64,000 nt of DNA from Mucilaginibacter geliditolerans (GCF_014200495.1 NZ_JACHBY010000001.1:62001-126000), one strand, 5' to 3'. Positions 8,777 to 17,415 are shown, counted from the stretch's first letter. Notes: generated by a model not told the origin, from the letters alone. A program made the numbers and translations.

Positions 8777-9853
8777 ATGACAAATACTGCAGGGCACGCA
8801 CAATCTCCCGCTGCCTCAGCCTTTGAAAGTACCATCAACGGTAAACAAACACATTTATACGTATTAAGAAACAATAACGGCGTTGAGGCGACTATTACTA
8901 ATTACGGCGGTAGAATTGTGAGTATGCTGGTACCCGATAAAAACAGAAAACTGGTAGATGTGTCGGAAGGCTTTGATAATATCGAAACCTTCGAAAAATC
9001 AGCGGAACGTTATTATGGTGCGCTGATAGGCCCTTTTGCAAACCGTATAGCTAATGGTAAGTTTACTTTGGATGGACAGGAATATACCCTTAACACTAAT
9101 AATGGCACTAATGCCTTACATGGTGGCAAACCGGGTTTTGAGTCGGCAGTGTGGGACGGAACCCAGGTCGACTCATCAACTCTTGAGCTTACTTACATTG
9201 CAAAAGATATGGAAGGCGGGTTCCCTGGTAATGTGCATGTTAAGGTTGTTTACCATTTAAACGATGATAATGGTTTAGCCATAAACTATGAAGCCACTAC
9301 GGATAAAACTACCGTGATAAATTTAACCAGTCACCCATACTTTAACCTTAATGGGGTTGGTAATGGTACTATAGTTGATCACATAGTACAAATACATGCC
9401 GATGCTTATATACCCGTTAATTCTAATTTGATACCGACAGGCGAACTGGCAACTGTTATAGGCACTCCGTTTGATTTTACTCGGCCAACAACAATTGGCG
9501 CCAGGATAGATGATGATAATGTGCAGCTAAAAGAGGGTAGAGGCTATGACCATACTTATGTGCTGAATAAGCATGATGATAAAACCCCGGTAGCTATCGC
9601 CATAAGTGATAAAACTGGTATCGAAATGAGCGTGTTTACCACAGAGCCTGGCATGCAGTTTTACAGCGGCAATTTTATGCAGAGCAAAAACATAATGAAA
9701 CATGGCGGTACAGATGATTTCAGGACTGCATTTGCTATGGAAACACAACATTACCCTGATTCGCCAAATCAGCCAAACTTTCCATCAACAATATTAAAAC
9801 CCGGAGAAGTTTATAAAAGCTATTGCGAATACAGGTTTGCGGTAGTGAAATAG
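8777..9853 (+). CDS. galM: Aldose 1-epimerase (galactose mutarotase)
   Basis: 358 aa. It interconverts alpha and beta anomers of aldoses such as galactose and glucose. Family signatures are GGRIVSMLVPD, ANRIANGKFTLDG, NALHGG, the catalytic His in LTSHPYFNLNG, and the catalytic Glu in FAMETQHYPDSPN near the C-terminus. The first 15 residues are Ala/Ser-rich and lack a hydrophobic core, so the protein as annotated is cytoplasmic. Many Bacteroidota homologues carry a lipoprotein signal instead, and this N-terminus may be a remnant. It has its own candidate promoter. It is the only sugar-metabolism gene in this part of the window, about 20 kb from the glycosidase region. Confidence 0.9.
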   Translation: MTNTAGHAQSPAASAFESTINGKQTHLYVLRNNNGVEATITNYGGRIVSMLVPDKNRKLVDVSEGFDNIETFEKSAERYYGALIGPFANRIANGKFTLDGQEYTLNTNNGTNALHGGKPGFESAVWDGTQVDSSTLELTYIAKDMEGGFPGNVHVKVVYHLNDDNGLAINYEATTDKTTVINLTSHPYFNLNGVGNGTIVDHIVQIHADAYIPVNSNLIPTGELATVIGTPFDFTRPTTIGARIDDDNVQLKEGRGYDHTYVLNKHDDKTPVAIAISDKTGIEMSVFTTEPGMQFYSGNFMQSKNIMKHGGTDDFRTAFAMETQHYPDSPNQPNFPSTILKPGEVYKSYCEYRFAVVK

Positions 9854-9897
9854 ATAGAATTAAAATATTCTCTATCTATCATAAAACTAAATAGTAG

Positions 9898-10377
9898 ATG
9901 ACAAAAGAAACTGCACAGTTGATTGGAGCGAAGGAAGCCATTAGATTTGTTAGCGTAGGACTAATTATCGCTTATTTAATCATGTCAATACTAGCTGGTT
10001 TTTCATGGTTTCTTTTAGGGAATTACCAACTCAACTTATTGATAGCAATTGTTGTTGTATACTTGTGTGGATACTTTTACGGTCAATTAGCTGGTGTAGC
10101 CATACTTGTTAAACGAAAAGGGTGTTTATTAATAGGGCTTATCTATGGTTTTTTAATATTAATAACAGCGACATTTGTATCAAGTTTAACCGGATTTTTT
10201 CAGGAAGTGTATAAGAGCACAGGTAAAACGGATGATCCAGTTGGAGATTATGTATTTAGGCCTTTATTTTTAGTATGCTTTGTTGGCTTAATACCGGCTA
10301 TATTTTTAGGGTTCTGGTTTGGTAGCAGGATAAAAAATAAAGGTAAAATTTATGATGGTACGGTTTTAAGTCAATAA
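9898..10377 (+). CDS. Small four-helix membrane protein, unknown
   Basis: 159 aa. I do not recognise the family. Four hydrophobic segments are visible (about 19-40, 46-72, 76-103, 118-140), with a polar cytoplasmic-looking N-terminus and a short basic C-terminus (SRIKNKGKI). There is a single-gene gap of 44 bp after the epimerase. A conserved-looking GYFYGQLAG segment bridges helix 2. No catalytic or binding motifs can be seen. The gene is A+T-rich compared with its neighbours, which may mean it is a recent arrival. Confidence 0.6.
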   Translation: MTKETAQLIGAKEAIRFVSVGLIIAYLIMSILAGFSWFLLGNYQLNLLIAIVVVYLCGYFYGQLAGVAILVKRKGCLLIGLIYGFLILITATFVSSLTGFFQEVYKSTGKTDDPVGDYVFRPLFLVCFVGLIPAIFLGFWFGSRIKNKGKIYDGTVLSQ

Positions 10378-10471
10378 TGAGTTTTTAGCTATCAGTCACT
10401 AATAAGATATGTTTTTTGCTCCCTGTTAAATAGCTAACCGGGATTTTTACATTTAAATACATTTTGCAGAC

Positions 10472-10500
10472 TTTGCTGTGAAAGGTATTGCCTAATTTTA
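10472..10500 (+). promoter_or_regulatory. Possible promoter of the moa operon
   Basis: TTTG at 10472-10475 and TAATTTTA at 10493-10500 (one mismatch to TAnnTTTG), with a 17-bp spacer that is slightly short. The 192-bp gap before moaA shows no molybdenum-cofactor riboswitch-like structure that I could recognise. Confidence 0.3.
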
Positions 10501-10569
10501 CGACTAACATCAACTTAACGCATTAAGGTTTGTTAAGTACAGACAGGTATTCATTAAACATTTACAATC

Positions 10570-11553
10570 TTGTTAATAGATAATCACGGCAGACCCATTA
10601 ATTACCTCCGCTTGGCTGTTACAGACAGGTGTAACCTGCGTTGCTTTTATTGTATGCCCGAGGATGGCTTGAACTGGTTGTCGCGTAAGGAGCTGATGAG
10701 TTATGAGGAGATGCTTCGTGCCTGCACCTTACTGGTAAGTATGGGGATCCAAAAAATACGCATTACCGGGGGCGAGCCATTTGTACGCAAGGATATTATG
10801 TCGCTTTTAACTTCAATTTCTGAGTTAAAAGGGCTGGATGAGTTGAGCATTACTACCAACGGTGTACTTACAGCGCCTTATGTGGAGCAGCTGAAAAATA
10901 TAGGAGTAAAATCGGTAAACCTGAGTCTGGATACTTTGGATGCAGGCAGATTTTTCGCGATTACCCGCCGGGATGAGTTTGCGGCAGTAATGGCGACTTT
11001 GGATGAATTGCTGAAGCACGATATCGAAGTGAAAATTAATGCCGTAGTAATGGACGGAAAAAACACACAGGATATTATACCGTTGGTTGAATTAACCAAA
11101 GAATTGCCGGTAAGTGTGAGGTTTATTGAAGAAATGCCTTTTAATGGCGATGGGCATATTTATACCGGCTTAAACTGGGATCATATCCGCATACTGGATA
11201 CGATAAAGGAGCATTTCCCGGAGATTAAGAAAATTGAAGATCCTGCATATTCAACTGCTTATAATTACCATGTTCCGGGGCATAAAGGCGATGTGGGTAT
11301 TATAGCAGCCTATTCACGCACATTCTGCGGTACTTGCAACCGTGTGCGCATTACTCCGCAGGGCACGTTAAAAAATTGCCTGTATGATAATGGGGTTTTA
11401 AATGTAAAAGATTTAATACGGGCAGGAAAAAGTGATGCAGATGTAAAAGAAAGCCTGTTAATTGCGTTTAATAACAGGGTGAAGGATGGATGGGAAGCAG
11501 AGAGTTTAGGGAGTACAGGTATACATGAATCAATGGCCACAATTGGCGGATAA
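10570..11553 (+). CDS. moaA: GTP 3',8-cyclase MoaA
   Basis: 327 aa radical-SAM enzyme catalysing the first step of molybdenum cofactor synthesis (GTP to 3',8-cyclo-7,8-dihydro-GTP). The N-terminal [4Fe-4S] motif CNLRCFYC gives Cys21, Cys25 and Cys28. The second cluster ligands CGTC...C are Cys253, Cys256 and Cys270. GGEP is at 67-70 and the obligatory C-terminal Gly-Gly is present (ATIGG). The start is TTG at 10570, since the family-typical MLxDxxGRxIxYLRL sequence begins exactly there and no ATG is near. It is the first gene of a five-gene plus-strand operon for Moco synthesis. Confidence 0.96.
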   Translation: MLIDNHGRPINYLRLAVTDRCNLRCFYCMPEDGLNWLSRKELMSYEEMLRACTLLVSMGIQKIRITGGEPFVRKDIMSLLTSISELKGLDELSITTNGVLTAPYVEQLKNIGVKSVNLSLDTLDAGRFFAITRRDEFAAVMATLDELLKHDIEVKINAVVMDGKNTQDIIPLVELTKELPVSVRFIEEMPFNGDGHIYTGLNWDHIRILDTIKEHFPEIKKIEDPAYSTAYNYHVPGHKGDVGIIAAYSRTFCGTCNRVRITPQGTLKNCLYDNGVLNVKDLIRAGKSDADVKESLLIAFNNRVKDGWEAESLGSTGIHESMATIGG

Positions 11554-11565
11554 GAATAATAACAC

Positions 11566-12777
11566 ATGATAACCGTAGAAGAAGCCGAAAAAACAATACA
11601 GGCAGAGCTAAGAGATTATGGTGTAGAGATTATGCCATTTGAACTTACTTTGGGCAGGGTATTAGCAGAAGATATTAAAGCCGACCGCGATCTGCCGCCG
11701 TTTAACCGGGTTACAATGGATGGCATAGCGGTTAACTATGATGCAATTGAGAACGGCGTTAGCTCATTCCATATTAAAGCAACACAAGCGGCCGGTGATC
11801 CACCGGGTGTAGTTCATGAACCTGATCACTGTATCGAGATTATGACTGGCGCGGCTTTGCCTTTATCAGTTGATACGGTAATCAGGTATGAAGACCTGGA
11901 GATAAGAGCGGGTTTGGCCAGTGTGCTCATTAGTCCTAATCATATCAAAAAGGGGCAGAATATCCATTTTCAGGGTCGTGATAAAAAACAGCATGATATT
12001 GTTGCTGAATCGGGGCAGATCATATCACCGGCAATAATAAGCCTGGTGGCATCGGTTGGAGAAACGGAGCTACGCGTAAAAAAAATGCCAAGGGTTGTAA
12101 TTATATCCTCAGGCGATGAATTGGTAGAGGTTGAACAAATACCGCTGGTTTACCAAATCAGAAGGTCAAATAATTATACCGTTAAGGCTGTTTTACAGCA
12201 GCATGGTATTGAAGCTGCTATGCTGCATGTCCCGGATGATCCGGAGATCACAAAAAGGCTCATTCAGCAATGTCTGCTCAATTATGATGTGATATTGCTT
12301 AGTGGTGGTATCTCCATGGGGAAATTTGATTATATCCCTAAGGCATTGGAAGAATTGAACGTTCAGCAACTTTTTCATAAGGTAGAACAAAGGCCCGGTA
12401 AGCCATTCTGGTTTGGCAAGCATGAAAATGGGGTAGTTGTATTTGCTTTCCCGGGCAATCCGGTAGCTACCTTTATGTGCCTGCACCGTTATTTTTTAAC
12501 CTGGCTACAGGCAACGCTTGGCTTAAAGCCACAACCTGCTGCATATGCCGTGCTGGATAGGGATTTTAACTTCCTGCCAGCATTAAAATATTTTTTACAG
12601 GTGCATCTGCAGGTAAACGAAAGCGGACAATTAATGGCTACACCAATCGAAGGAAATGGATCGGGTGATTTTGCTAACTTGGCTGATACTAATGCTTTTA
12701 TGGAATTACCTTTAGAGAAGAATCATTTCGCGAAGGGTGAAGTTTATAGGGTGTGGATGTTTAAAGGTTTATTTTAA
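11566..12777 (+). CDS. moeA: Molybdopterin molybdenumtransferase MoeA
   Basis: 403 aa. It inserts molybdenum into adenylated molybdopterin. Visible landmarks are NRVTMDGIAV (48-56), IMTGAALP (92-99), SSGDELVEVEQ (181-191), SGGISMGKFDYIP (246-258) and FAFPGNPVAT (293-302). Length is normal for MoeA without a fused MogA domain. It starts 12 bp after moaA and ends one base before moaC, so it is translationally close-coupled. No mogA/moaB gene (the adenylyltransferase that makes its substrate) is in the window, so that step must be encoded elsewhere. Confidence 0.95.
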   Translation: MITVEEAEKTIQAELRDYGVEIMPFELTLGRVLAEDIKADRDLPPFNRVTMDGIAVNYDAIENGVSSFHIKATQAAGDPPGVVHEPDHCIEIMTGAALPLSVDTVIRYEDLEIRAGLASVLISPNHIKKGQNIHFQGRDKKQHDIVAESGQIISPAIISLVASVGETELRVKKMPRVVIISSGDELVEVEQIPLVYQIRRSNNYTVKAVLQQHGIEAAMLHVPDDPEITKRLIQQCLLNYDVILLSGGISMGKFDYIPKALEELNVQQLFHKVEQRPGKPFWFGKHENGVVVFAFPGNPVATFMCLHRYFLTWLQATLGLKPQPAAYAVLDRDFNFLPALKYFLQVHLQVNESGQLMATPIEGNGSGDFANLADTNAFMELPLEKNHFAKGEVYRVWMFKGLF

Positions 12778-12778
12778 T

Positions 12779-13261
12779 ATGAGCGAGAAAGTTTTAACTC
12801 ATCTTGATGAGCAGGGGCGCGCTACCATGGTAGATGTTAGCGAAAAAGCGATTTCGCTGCGTACGGCTACAGCCCAAAGCATAGTCTCGTTGCCGGAAGA
12901 GGTATTAAGTCAGCTGGAAAATGGTGATCTTAAAACGCAAAAAGGCTCGGTATTTCAAACAGCTGTTATCGCAGGCATCATGGCGGCAAAAAAGACAGGA
13001 GATCTGATACCACTTTGTCATCCACTGGGTTTGGATAATTGTAAAATTGATATCCAACTAAATGATGACAACGATGTTGTTATTAATTGTACGGCAAGCA
13101 TAACCGCTAAAACAGGGGTAGAGATGGAGGCTTTGGTAGGCGCATCAATTGCTGCTTTAACCATTTATGATATGTGTAAGGCACTGAGCCACGATATAGT
13201 AATTAAGGAAACCAAACTGATAGCAAAAACAGGAGGTAAACGTGATTTCAAAAGGTCATAG
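12779..13261 (+). CDS. moaC: Cyclic pyranopterin monophosphate synthase MoaC
   Basis: 160 aa from the ATG at 12779. A 14-residue upstream extension inside moeA is unlikely because family members begin close to xLTHLDxxGxAxMVDVS. It converts the MoaA product to cyclic pyranopterin monophosphate. Signatures are MVDVS (17-21), LCHPL (79-83), KTGVEMEAL (111-119) and the C-terminal KTGGKRDF. It starts one base after moeA ends. Its last 20 bases overlap the next gene, whose GTG start lies in the RDF codons. Confidence 0.96.
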   Translation: MSEKVLTHLDEQGRATMVDVSEKAISLRTATAQSIVSLPEEVLSQLENGDLKTQKGSVFQTAVIAGIMAAKKTGDLIPLCHPLGLDNCKIDIQLNDDNDVVINCTASITAKTGVEMEALVGASIAALTIYDMCKALSHDIVIKETKLIAKTGGKRDFKRS

Positions 13262-14405
13262 AAAACATGCGGATCTGGCACGGCCATTAAACGGCAACTT
13301 CGGGCGTAATGAGTGGGCTATTATTGGTGCGCCATGCACCACTATAAAGGTTTTGGCTGATAACATTATCCAGGCTTTATCACCTAAATACAAATCCGCT
13401 TACGTCGATACCTCGCATAATGACGATGAGGTTTTATCACCCGGTCGTTTGGCAAGCGGAGCCATTCTGGAATATACCGATCAGTTGAATTATCAGCAAT
13501 TTAATTATAATACACCTGTTACCCCGTTTAAGCAAAGGCAATTATTTGCTGAGGCTGATATAGTTTTGGTAAACGGAAATCATCAGCAGGCAAAGGCACA
13601 GGTTGTTATTATCGATCTTAATAAAGAAGCATCGTTACAAAAAAGGATTGAGCAATTAACCAATATACAGCTTATTTTACTGGCTGATAATGTTAGCGAT
13701 GTATTTGATTTTGTAAAAGAAGCTATATCCAATTGGCAGCAGATCCCGATTTACGCGTTGGGTGATACCGAAAAGATCATCGGTTTTTTTGCTGATAAAA
13801 TGGAGCAGGCAAAGCCGGTTTTAAACGGATTGGTGCTGGCTGGTGGAAAAAGTTTACGTATGGGTTTTGATAAGGGCGCCGTTAAGTGGTATGAAAAAGA
13901 ACAGCGCTATCATATGGCTGATATGCTGAAACCACTGTGTAATGAAGTTTATATTTCCCGCAATTCTGATAAGCAGGACATTGATGTAAGCTATCCGTCT
14001 ATAACAGATACATTTCTCAATTTGGGTCCATATAGTGGTGTTTTATCGGCATTTCGTGAAAAGCCAGATAGCGCCTGGCTGGTTGTAGCTTGTGATCTGC
14101 CTTTGCTGGATACAGATACGCTGAATTATTTGGTTGCCAATCGTGATACATCGGCTATAGCCACAGCATTTCATAGTGAAACAAGTGAATTTCCAGAGCC
14201 ATTGATCACCATATGGGAGCCAAAGAGTTACCCGGTACTGTTATCGTTTTTGGCACAAGGATATTCATGCCCGCGTAAGGTTTTGATCAATACAGAACCT
14301 AAGTTATTACATGTTCCTAATCCCGGTGCTTTAACTAACGTTAATACACCTGAGGATCTGGAAAAAATCAAAAAAGTTCTTCACCAAAAAATAGCTACAG
14401 CATGA
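13242..14405 (+). CDS. mobA: Molybdenum cofactor guanylyltransferase, MobA domain with N-terminal MobB-like extension
   Basis: 387 aa two-part protein. Residues 196-385 are MobA: LAGGKSLRMGFDKG (199-212) for GTP/Mg binding and VACDLPLLD (282-290). MobA attaches GMP to Mo-molybdopterin. Residues 1-190 are laid out like a MobB/P-loop Rossmann domain, but the P-loop is degenerate (IIGAPCTTIK in place of GxxxxGKT), so GTPase activity is doubtful. The start is GTG at 13242, overlapping moaC by 20 bp. AGGAGG precedes it by five bases, but these bases also encode the conserved TGGK of MoaC, so the match to a ribosome site may be chance. The stop overlaps the moeB start (ATGA). Confidence 0.87.
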   Translation: MISKGHRKHADLARPLNGNFGRNEWAIIGAPCTTIKVLADNIIQALSPKYKSAYVDTSHNDDEVLSPGRLASGAILEYTDQLNYQQFNYNTPVTPFKQRQLFAEADIVLVNGNHQQAKAQVVIIDLNKEASLQKRIEQLTNIQLILLADNVSDVFDFVKEAISNWQQIPIYALGDTEKIIGFFADKMEQAKPVLNGLVLAGGKSLRMGFDKGAVKWYEKEQRYHMADMLKPLCNEVYISRNSDKQDIDVSYPSITDTFLNLGPYSGVLSAFREKPDSAWLVVACDLPLLDTDTLNYLVANRDTSAIATAFHSETSEFPEPLITIWEPKSYPVLLSFLAQGYSCPRKVLINTEPKLLHVPNPGALTNVNTPEDLEKIKKVLHQKIATA

Positions 14406-15457
14406 TACCTGAAGACTTTGCACGATATAGCTGTCAAATGGCTCTACCTGGTTTTGGTGAAGCAACACAAGAGCTTTTACAAAATGCAAAGGTGCTGGTT
14501 GTTGGTGCGGGCGGACTAGGGTGCCCGGCTGCACAGTATTTAGCTGGAGTAGGGGTTGGGACTTTAGGCATAGCCGATTATGATGCTGTTTCATTAAGCA
14601 ATCTACATCGCCAGATATTATATACACCTGCTGATGCCGGGGCAAAAAAAGCGGTAGTAGCGGCTTACATTCTGCAAAAACAAAATCCGGGAATTAAATT
14701 GATAGCGCATGATATTAAGATCACATCGGACAATGTGATGGATCTCATCGCCCCGTATGATATTGTGGTTGACTGCACTGATAATTTTGAAACCCGTTAC
14801 CTGCTTAATGATGCCAGTGTTTTGAGCGATAAGCCCGTTGTTTATGGTGCTATTTACCAATTTGAGGGTCAGGTAGCTATCTGGAATGTGAAAAACTCCT
14901 GTGGTGTGCCATCATCTAATTATCGTGACCTGTTTCCGCAGGTAAATGCCGCCCAGATTCCCAATTGTGCCGAAGGTGGTGTTATACCTACGCTAGCTGG
15001 TATAATTGGCTGTATGCAGGCTAATGAGGTAATTAAATACATTACCAAAGCAGGTGATCTGCTGGCTGGCAGAGTACTGATCTTTGATGCACATAGCATG
15101 CAAAGCCGGATAATTAAGATCGGCTATGCCAGCAAAACAAATATTACCGGATTGACAGGTACCATTATTATTCCAACCATGTCAGTAATTGAAGTGAGGC
15201 GGGCATTGTTGGATGATACCATTGAACTGGTTGATATACGCACTGATCAGGAACGTGATGTTATTGACATTGGCGGCGTACACATGGAAGCGGATGAAGT
15301 AGAGGATAACCTGGATTACTTAACCAGCGGAAAACCCAAAGTACTATACTGCTCATCAGGTAAAAGGAGTGGCGAGACGGTAAAGACCATTAAACAGAAA
15401 TTCCCGGATGCGAAGGTTTATTCGCTGGAGGGTGGGTTAGGAGCGTTCCTGAGCTAA
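14402..15457 (+). CDS. moeB: MoeB/ThiF-type adenylyltransferase with C-terminal rhodanese domain
   Basis: 351 aa. An E1-like domain (1-240) adenylates the C-terminal Gly-Gly of MoaD: GAGGLG (35-40), SNLHRQIL (66-73), DCTDNFETR (123-131). A rhodanese domain (about 255-350) has its active cysteine in LYCSSGKRS near 316 and could supply sulfur, as in MOCS3/Uba4-type fusions. The usual two CxxC zinc pairs of MoeB are reduced here to single cysteines (SCGVPSS and PNCAEGG), the second probably being the catalytic Cys (about 188). It begins in an ATGA overlap with mobA and is the last gene of the plus-strand operon. The partner MoaD is encoded on the opposite strand downstream. Confidence 0.92.
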   Translation: MIPEDFARYSCQMALPGFGEATQELLQNAKVLVVGAGGLGCPAAQYLAGVGVGTLGIADYDAVSLSNLHRQILYTPADAGAKKAVVAAYILQKQNPGIKLIAHDIKITSDNVMDLIAPYDIVVDCTDNFETRYLLNDASVLSDKPVVYGAIYQFEGQVAIWNVKNSCGVPSSNYRDLFPQVNAAQIPNCAEGGVIPTLAGIIGCMQANEVIKYITKAGDLLAGRVLIFDAHSMQSRIIKIGYASKTNITGLTGTIIIPTMSVIEVRRALLDDTIELVDIRTDQERDVIDIGGVHMEADEVEDNLDYLTSGKPKVLYCSSGKRSGETVKTIKQKFPDAKVYSLEGGLGAFLS

Positions 15458-15497
15458 ACCGGGTTTAAATGGATTTCAGGATTTATTTGTCCGCTAT

Positions 15498-15580
15498 GTC
15501 ATTGCGAGCGATAGCGCGGCAACCTCGTCTCCTGTAGAGCAATGCAACGAGGTTGCTTCGTCGTTCCTCCTCGCAATGAC
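15498..15580. repeat. REP-like palindrome, GTCATTGCGAG family (copy A)
   Basis: Imperfect hairpin: GTCATTGCGAG (15498-15508) pairs with CTCGCAATGAC (15570-15580) and GCAACCTCGT (15519-15528) with ACGAGGTTGC (15547-15556). Nearly the same element occurs in inverted orientation at 20189-20272. It lies downstream of moeB and moaE, in a convergent gap. Confidence 0.9.
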
Positions 15581-15597
15581 AATCTATTATATCACAT

Positions 15598-15632
15598 CTT
15601 GAAAATCTAACAAATCTGTTAAATCCTGGTTC
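15598..15632. repeat. Composite-repeat arm 'AATCCTGGTTC' (left)
   Basis: 35-bp element matching the reverse complement of 20069-20103 at 30 of 35 positions (my hand alignment). With the neighbouring GTCATTGC palindrome it forms the left boundary of the moaE-fdhF block. It ends 13 bp before the moaE stop codon. Confidence 0.8.
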
Positions 15633-15645
15633 CCAATCCCGGTTC

Positions 15646-16065
15646 TTACGGATGCGCAGCCACCCAAACCTCACCATCCTCAAATATCTCTTTTTTCCAG
15701 ATAGGCACAGTTTGTTTCAATGTATCTATAACATAACGACATGCTTCAAATGCTGCTGCGCGATGTGCTGTTGATACGGCTATGATAACAGGTACTTCGC
15801 CAACTGCTAAAATTCCGGTACGGTGATGGATCAATAATCTTTGGATCGGCCATTTGCTGATAGCTTCTGCGGCTATCTTTTCCATTTCAGCTATGGCCAT
15901 TTTTTCGTAGGCTTCAAACTCCAGGCGTAGTACAGCTTTGCCTTTGGTAGCATTCCGTACTGTACCAATAAAAACATCTATTCCGCCTGATTCAGGCAGC
16001 ATTACCCAATCAATACAGGTTGGTATGTTTAATGGTTCGGAGGATATTTGAATTTGGGTTTGCAA
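15646..16065 (-). CDS. moaE: Molybdopterin synthase catalytic subunit MoaE
   Basis: 139 aa. Together with MoaD it transfers two sulfurs to cyclic pyranopterin monophosphate to give molybdopterin. Recognisable MoaE segments are GIDVFIGTVRN near residue 29, LRLEFEAYEKMA, HRTGILAVGEVPV, AHRAAAFEACRYVID and the active-site lysines of PIWKKEIFEDG near the C-terminus. It lies 117 bp downstream of moaD on the same strand, with a palindromic repeat in the gap. It is convergent with moeB. Length and ends are normal. Confidence 0.94.
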   Translation of the reverse strand: MQTQIQISSEPLNIPTCIDWVMLPESGGIDVFIGTVRNATKGKAVLRLEFEAYEKMAIAEMEKIAAEAISKWPIQRLLIHHRTGILAVGEVPVIIAVSTAHRAAAFEACRYVIDTLKQTVPIWKKEIFEDGEVWVAAHP

Positions 16066-16078
16066 GGCTTTCTAATTT

Positions 16079-16165
16079 GTCATTTCGACTGTAAGGAGAA
16101 ATCTTCTGCTATTTGTCTTTCCGCTATGCAGGGTGAAGAAGATTTCTCCTTGCAGTCGAAATGAC
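16079..16165. repeat. REP-like palindrome, GTCATTTCGACTG family
   Basis: Hairpin with long arms: GTCATTTCGACTGTAAGGAG (16079-16098) pairs with CTCCTTGCAGTCGAAATGAC (16146-16165), continuing inward through AAATCTTCT/AGAAGATTT. It sits inside the moaD-moaE gap of one transcription unit, where such hairpins commonly alter mRNA stability of the upstream cistron. Confidence 0.88.
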
Positions 16166-16182
16166 AAGTAGTATAAGGTTTA

Positions 16183-16425
16183 TCATCCACCACTTACTGG
16201 TGGTATTACAGCAATTTCATCACTCTCATGTATAGTATCACCTAAAAGAGCGTATTCATTATTAACTGCTATCATGTATGATGCCAGTTGCTTTAGTCGC
16301 GGATATTGATTTTCGAGGGAATATTTTAAATTATATACAGTGGCATCATTGGCCAATTCCAACCTAACAGTTGAGCCCCCGAATATATCCTTTGCTATGC
16401 CAAATGCCAGTACGTTGATGTTCAT
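16183..16425 (-). CDS. moaD: Molybdopterin synthase sulfur carrier subunit MoaD
   Basis: 80 aa ubiquitin-like protein ending in Gly-Gly (PPVSGG), which MoeB activates and which carries the thiocarboxylate used by MoaE. N-terminal strand INVLAFGIAKDIFG and the central LKYSLENQYPRLKQL helix are typical of ThiS/MoaD proteins. It is the first gene of the minus-strand moaD-moaE unit, divergent from fdhD across 120 bp. Confidence 0.92.
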   Translation of the reverse strand: MNINVLAFGIAKDIFGGSTVRLELANDATVYNLKYSLENQYPRLKQLASYMIAVNNEYALLGDTIHESDEIAVIPPVSGG

Positions 16426-16533
16426 TTGCTTTGTTTATTTGATGTTGACAAACTTGAGCACCGATTGTTTAAAATTAAACAAATATCGCATTTTTTATGC
16501 GTTAAAAGCAGAACAATAAGCTTATTTGAGTTG

Positions 16534-16541
16534 TATATTTG
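16534..16541 (+). promoter_or_regulatory. Candidate -7 promoter box of fdhD (TATATTTG)
   Basis: Exact TAnnTTTG match ending only 4 bp before the fdhD ATG at 16546. If this box is used, transcription would start at or just after the start codon, giving a leaderless or nearly leaderless mRNA. Confidence 0.45.
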
Positions 16542-16545
16542 ATAT

Positions 16546-17415
16546 ATGCCAGCCAGTTCAATCACATATTTGCCAATCACTAAAGTAAGTAACGCCATAA
16601 GTGCAGAAACATCAGACGCGCTTGCCATTGAGGAACCTTTGGAGATCAGGCTGGAACATGGACCGGGAGAGAACCGCCAGTTACAAAATGTCTCCGTTAC
16701 CATGCGTACACCGGGTAATGATGCGGAACTAGCTTTAGGTTTTTTGTTTACCGAAGGTATTATCCAAAAACAGGAAGATATCGCCAAAATAGATCATTGC
16801 TTTATAGCCTGCGCTGAGAATAAGGAAAATGTAATACAAGTAACATTAGGCGAGGAAACTATACCTAACCTGCGCAATACCGAGCGTAATTTTTATACTA
16901 CATCAAGCTGCGGGGTTTGCGGTAAAGGTTCCATAAATGCTATTCGCACGGTAAGTGCTTATGATCATCAACAGCAAGCAGATAATTTTATTAATGCTGA
17001 AGTATTACATCAGTTACCGGCAGTATTAAGCAGTCATCAAAAGGTTTTTGCCGATACCGGGGGACTGCATGCTTCGGCATTATTTACTCCATCAGGCGAA
17101 TTACTGTTGTTGCGTGAGGATGTTGGCCGGCATAATGCTTTGGATAAACTTATCGGCGCAGCCTTAAATAAAAATTGGCTGCCTTTAAATAAGCATATCT
17201 TATTGTTAAGTGGCAGGGCAAGTTTTGAGCTGGTACAAAAAGCAGCTATGGCGGGTATAACCATCATTGCCGCGGTAGGTGCACCATCCAGCCTGGCGGT
17301 GCAATTGGCCGAAGAATTTAATATTACGTTAATAGGATTTTTACGCAACGAACGTTTTAATATTTATACAACCGCATACCGAATCTTAATCACAGAACAT
17401 GAAACTACGCATTAA
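16546..17415 (+). CDS. fdhD: Formate dehydrogenase accessory sulfurtransferase FdhD
   Basis: 289 aa. FdhD passes sulfur from a cysteine desulfurase to the molybdenum cofactor of FDH-family enzymes so that they become active. The catalytic Cys pair is in TTSSCGVCGKGS (Cys122 and Cys125). Other signatures are EEPLEIRLE (29-37), TPGNDAELALGFLFTEG (55-71), FADTGGLHASALF and LLREDVGRHNALDKLIG. It is directly upstream of a DUF7009-like gene (17-bp overlap) and a YdeP-type oxidoreductase, its probable client. Start at ATG 16546; the preceding promoter box is very close. Confidence 0.94.
   Translation: MPASSITYLPITKVSNAISAETSDALAIEEPLEIRLEHGPGENRQLQNVSVTMRTPGNDAELALGFLFTEGIIQKQEDIAKIDHCFIACAENKENVIQVTLGEETIPNLRNTERNFYTTSSCGVCGKGSINAIRTVSAYDHQQQADNFINAEVLHQLPAVLSSHQKVFADTGGLHASALFTPSGELLLLREDVGRHNALDKLIGAALNKNWLPLNKHILLLSGRASFELVQKAAMAGITIIAAVGAPSSLAVQLAEEFNITLIGFLRNERFNIYTTAYRILITEHETTH

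Noticed and set aside
10378..10569. Molybdenum cofactor riboswitch before moaA
   Set aside because: I looked for the characteristic stem arrangement and conserved loops and could not find them in this 192-bp gap.
13231..13241. Strong Shine-Dalgarno-like AGGAGG before mobA
   Set aside because: These bases encode the conserved TGGK end of MoaC and Bacteroidota make little use of such sites, so I do not list it as a ribosome binding site.
15483..15683. 66-codon minus-strand frame after moaE
   Set aside because: Consists mainly of the GTCATTGC palindrome translated by chance.
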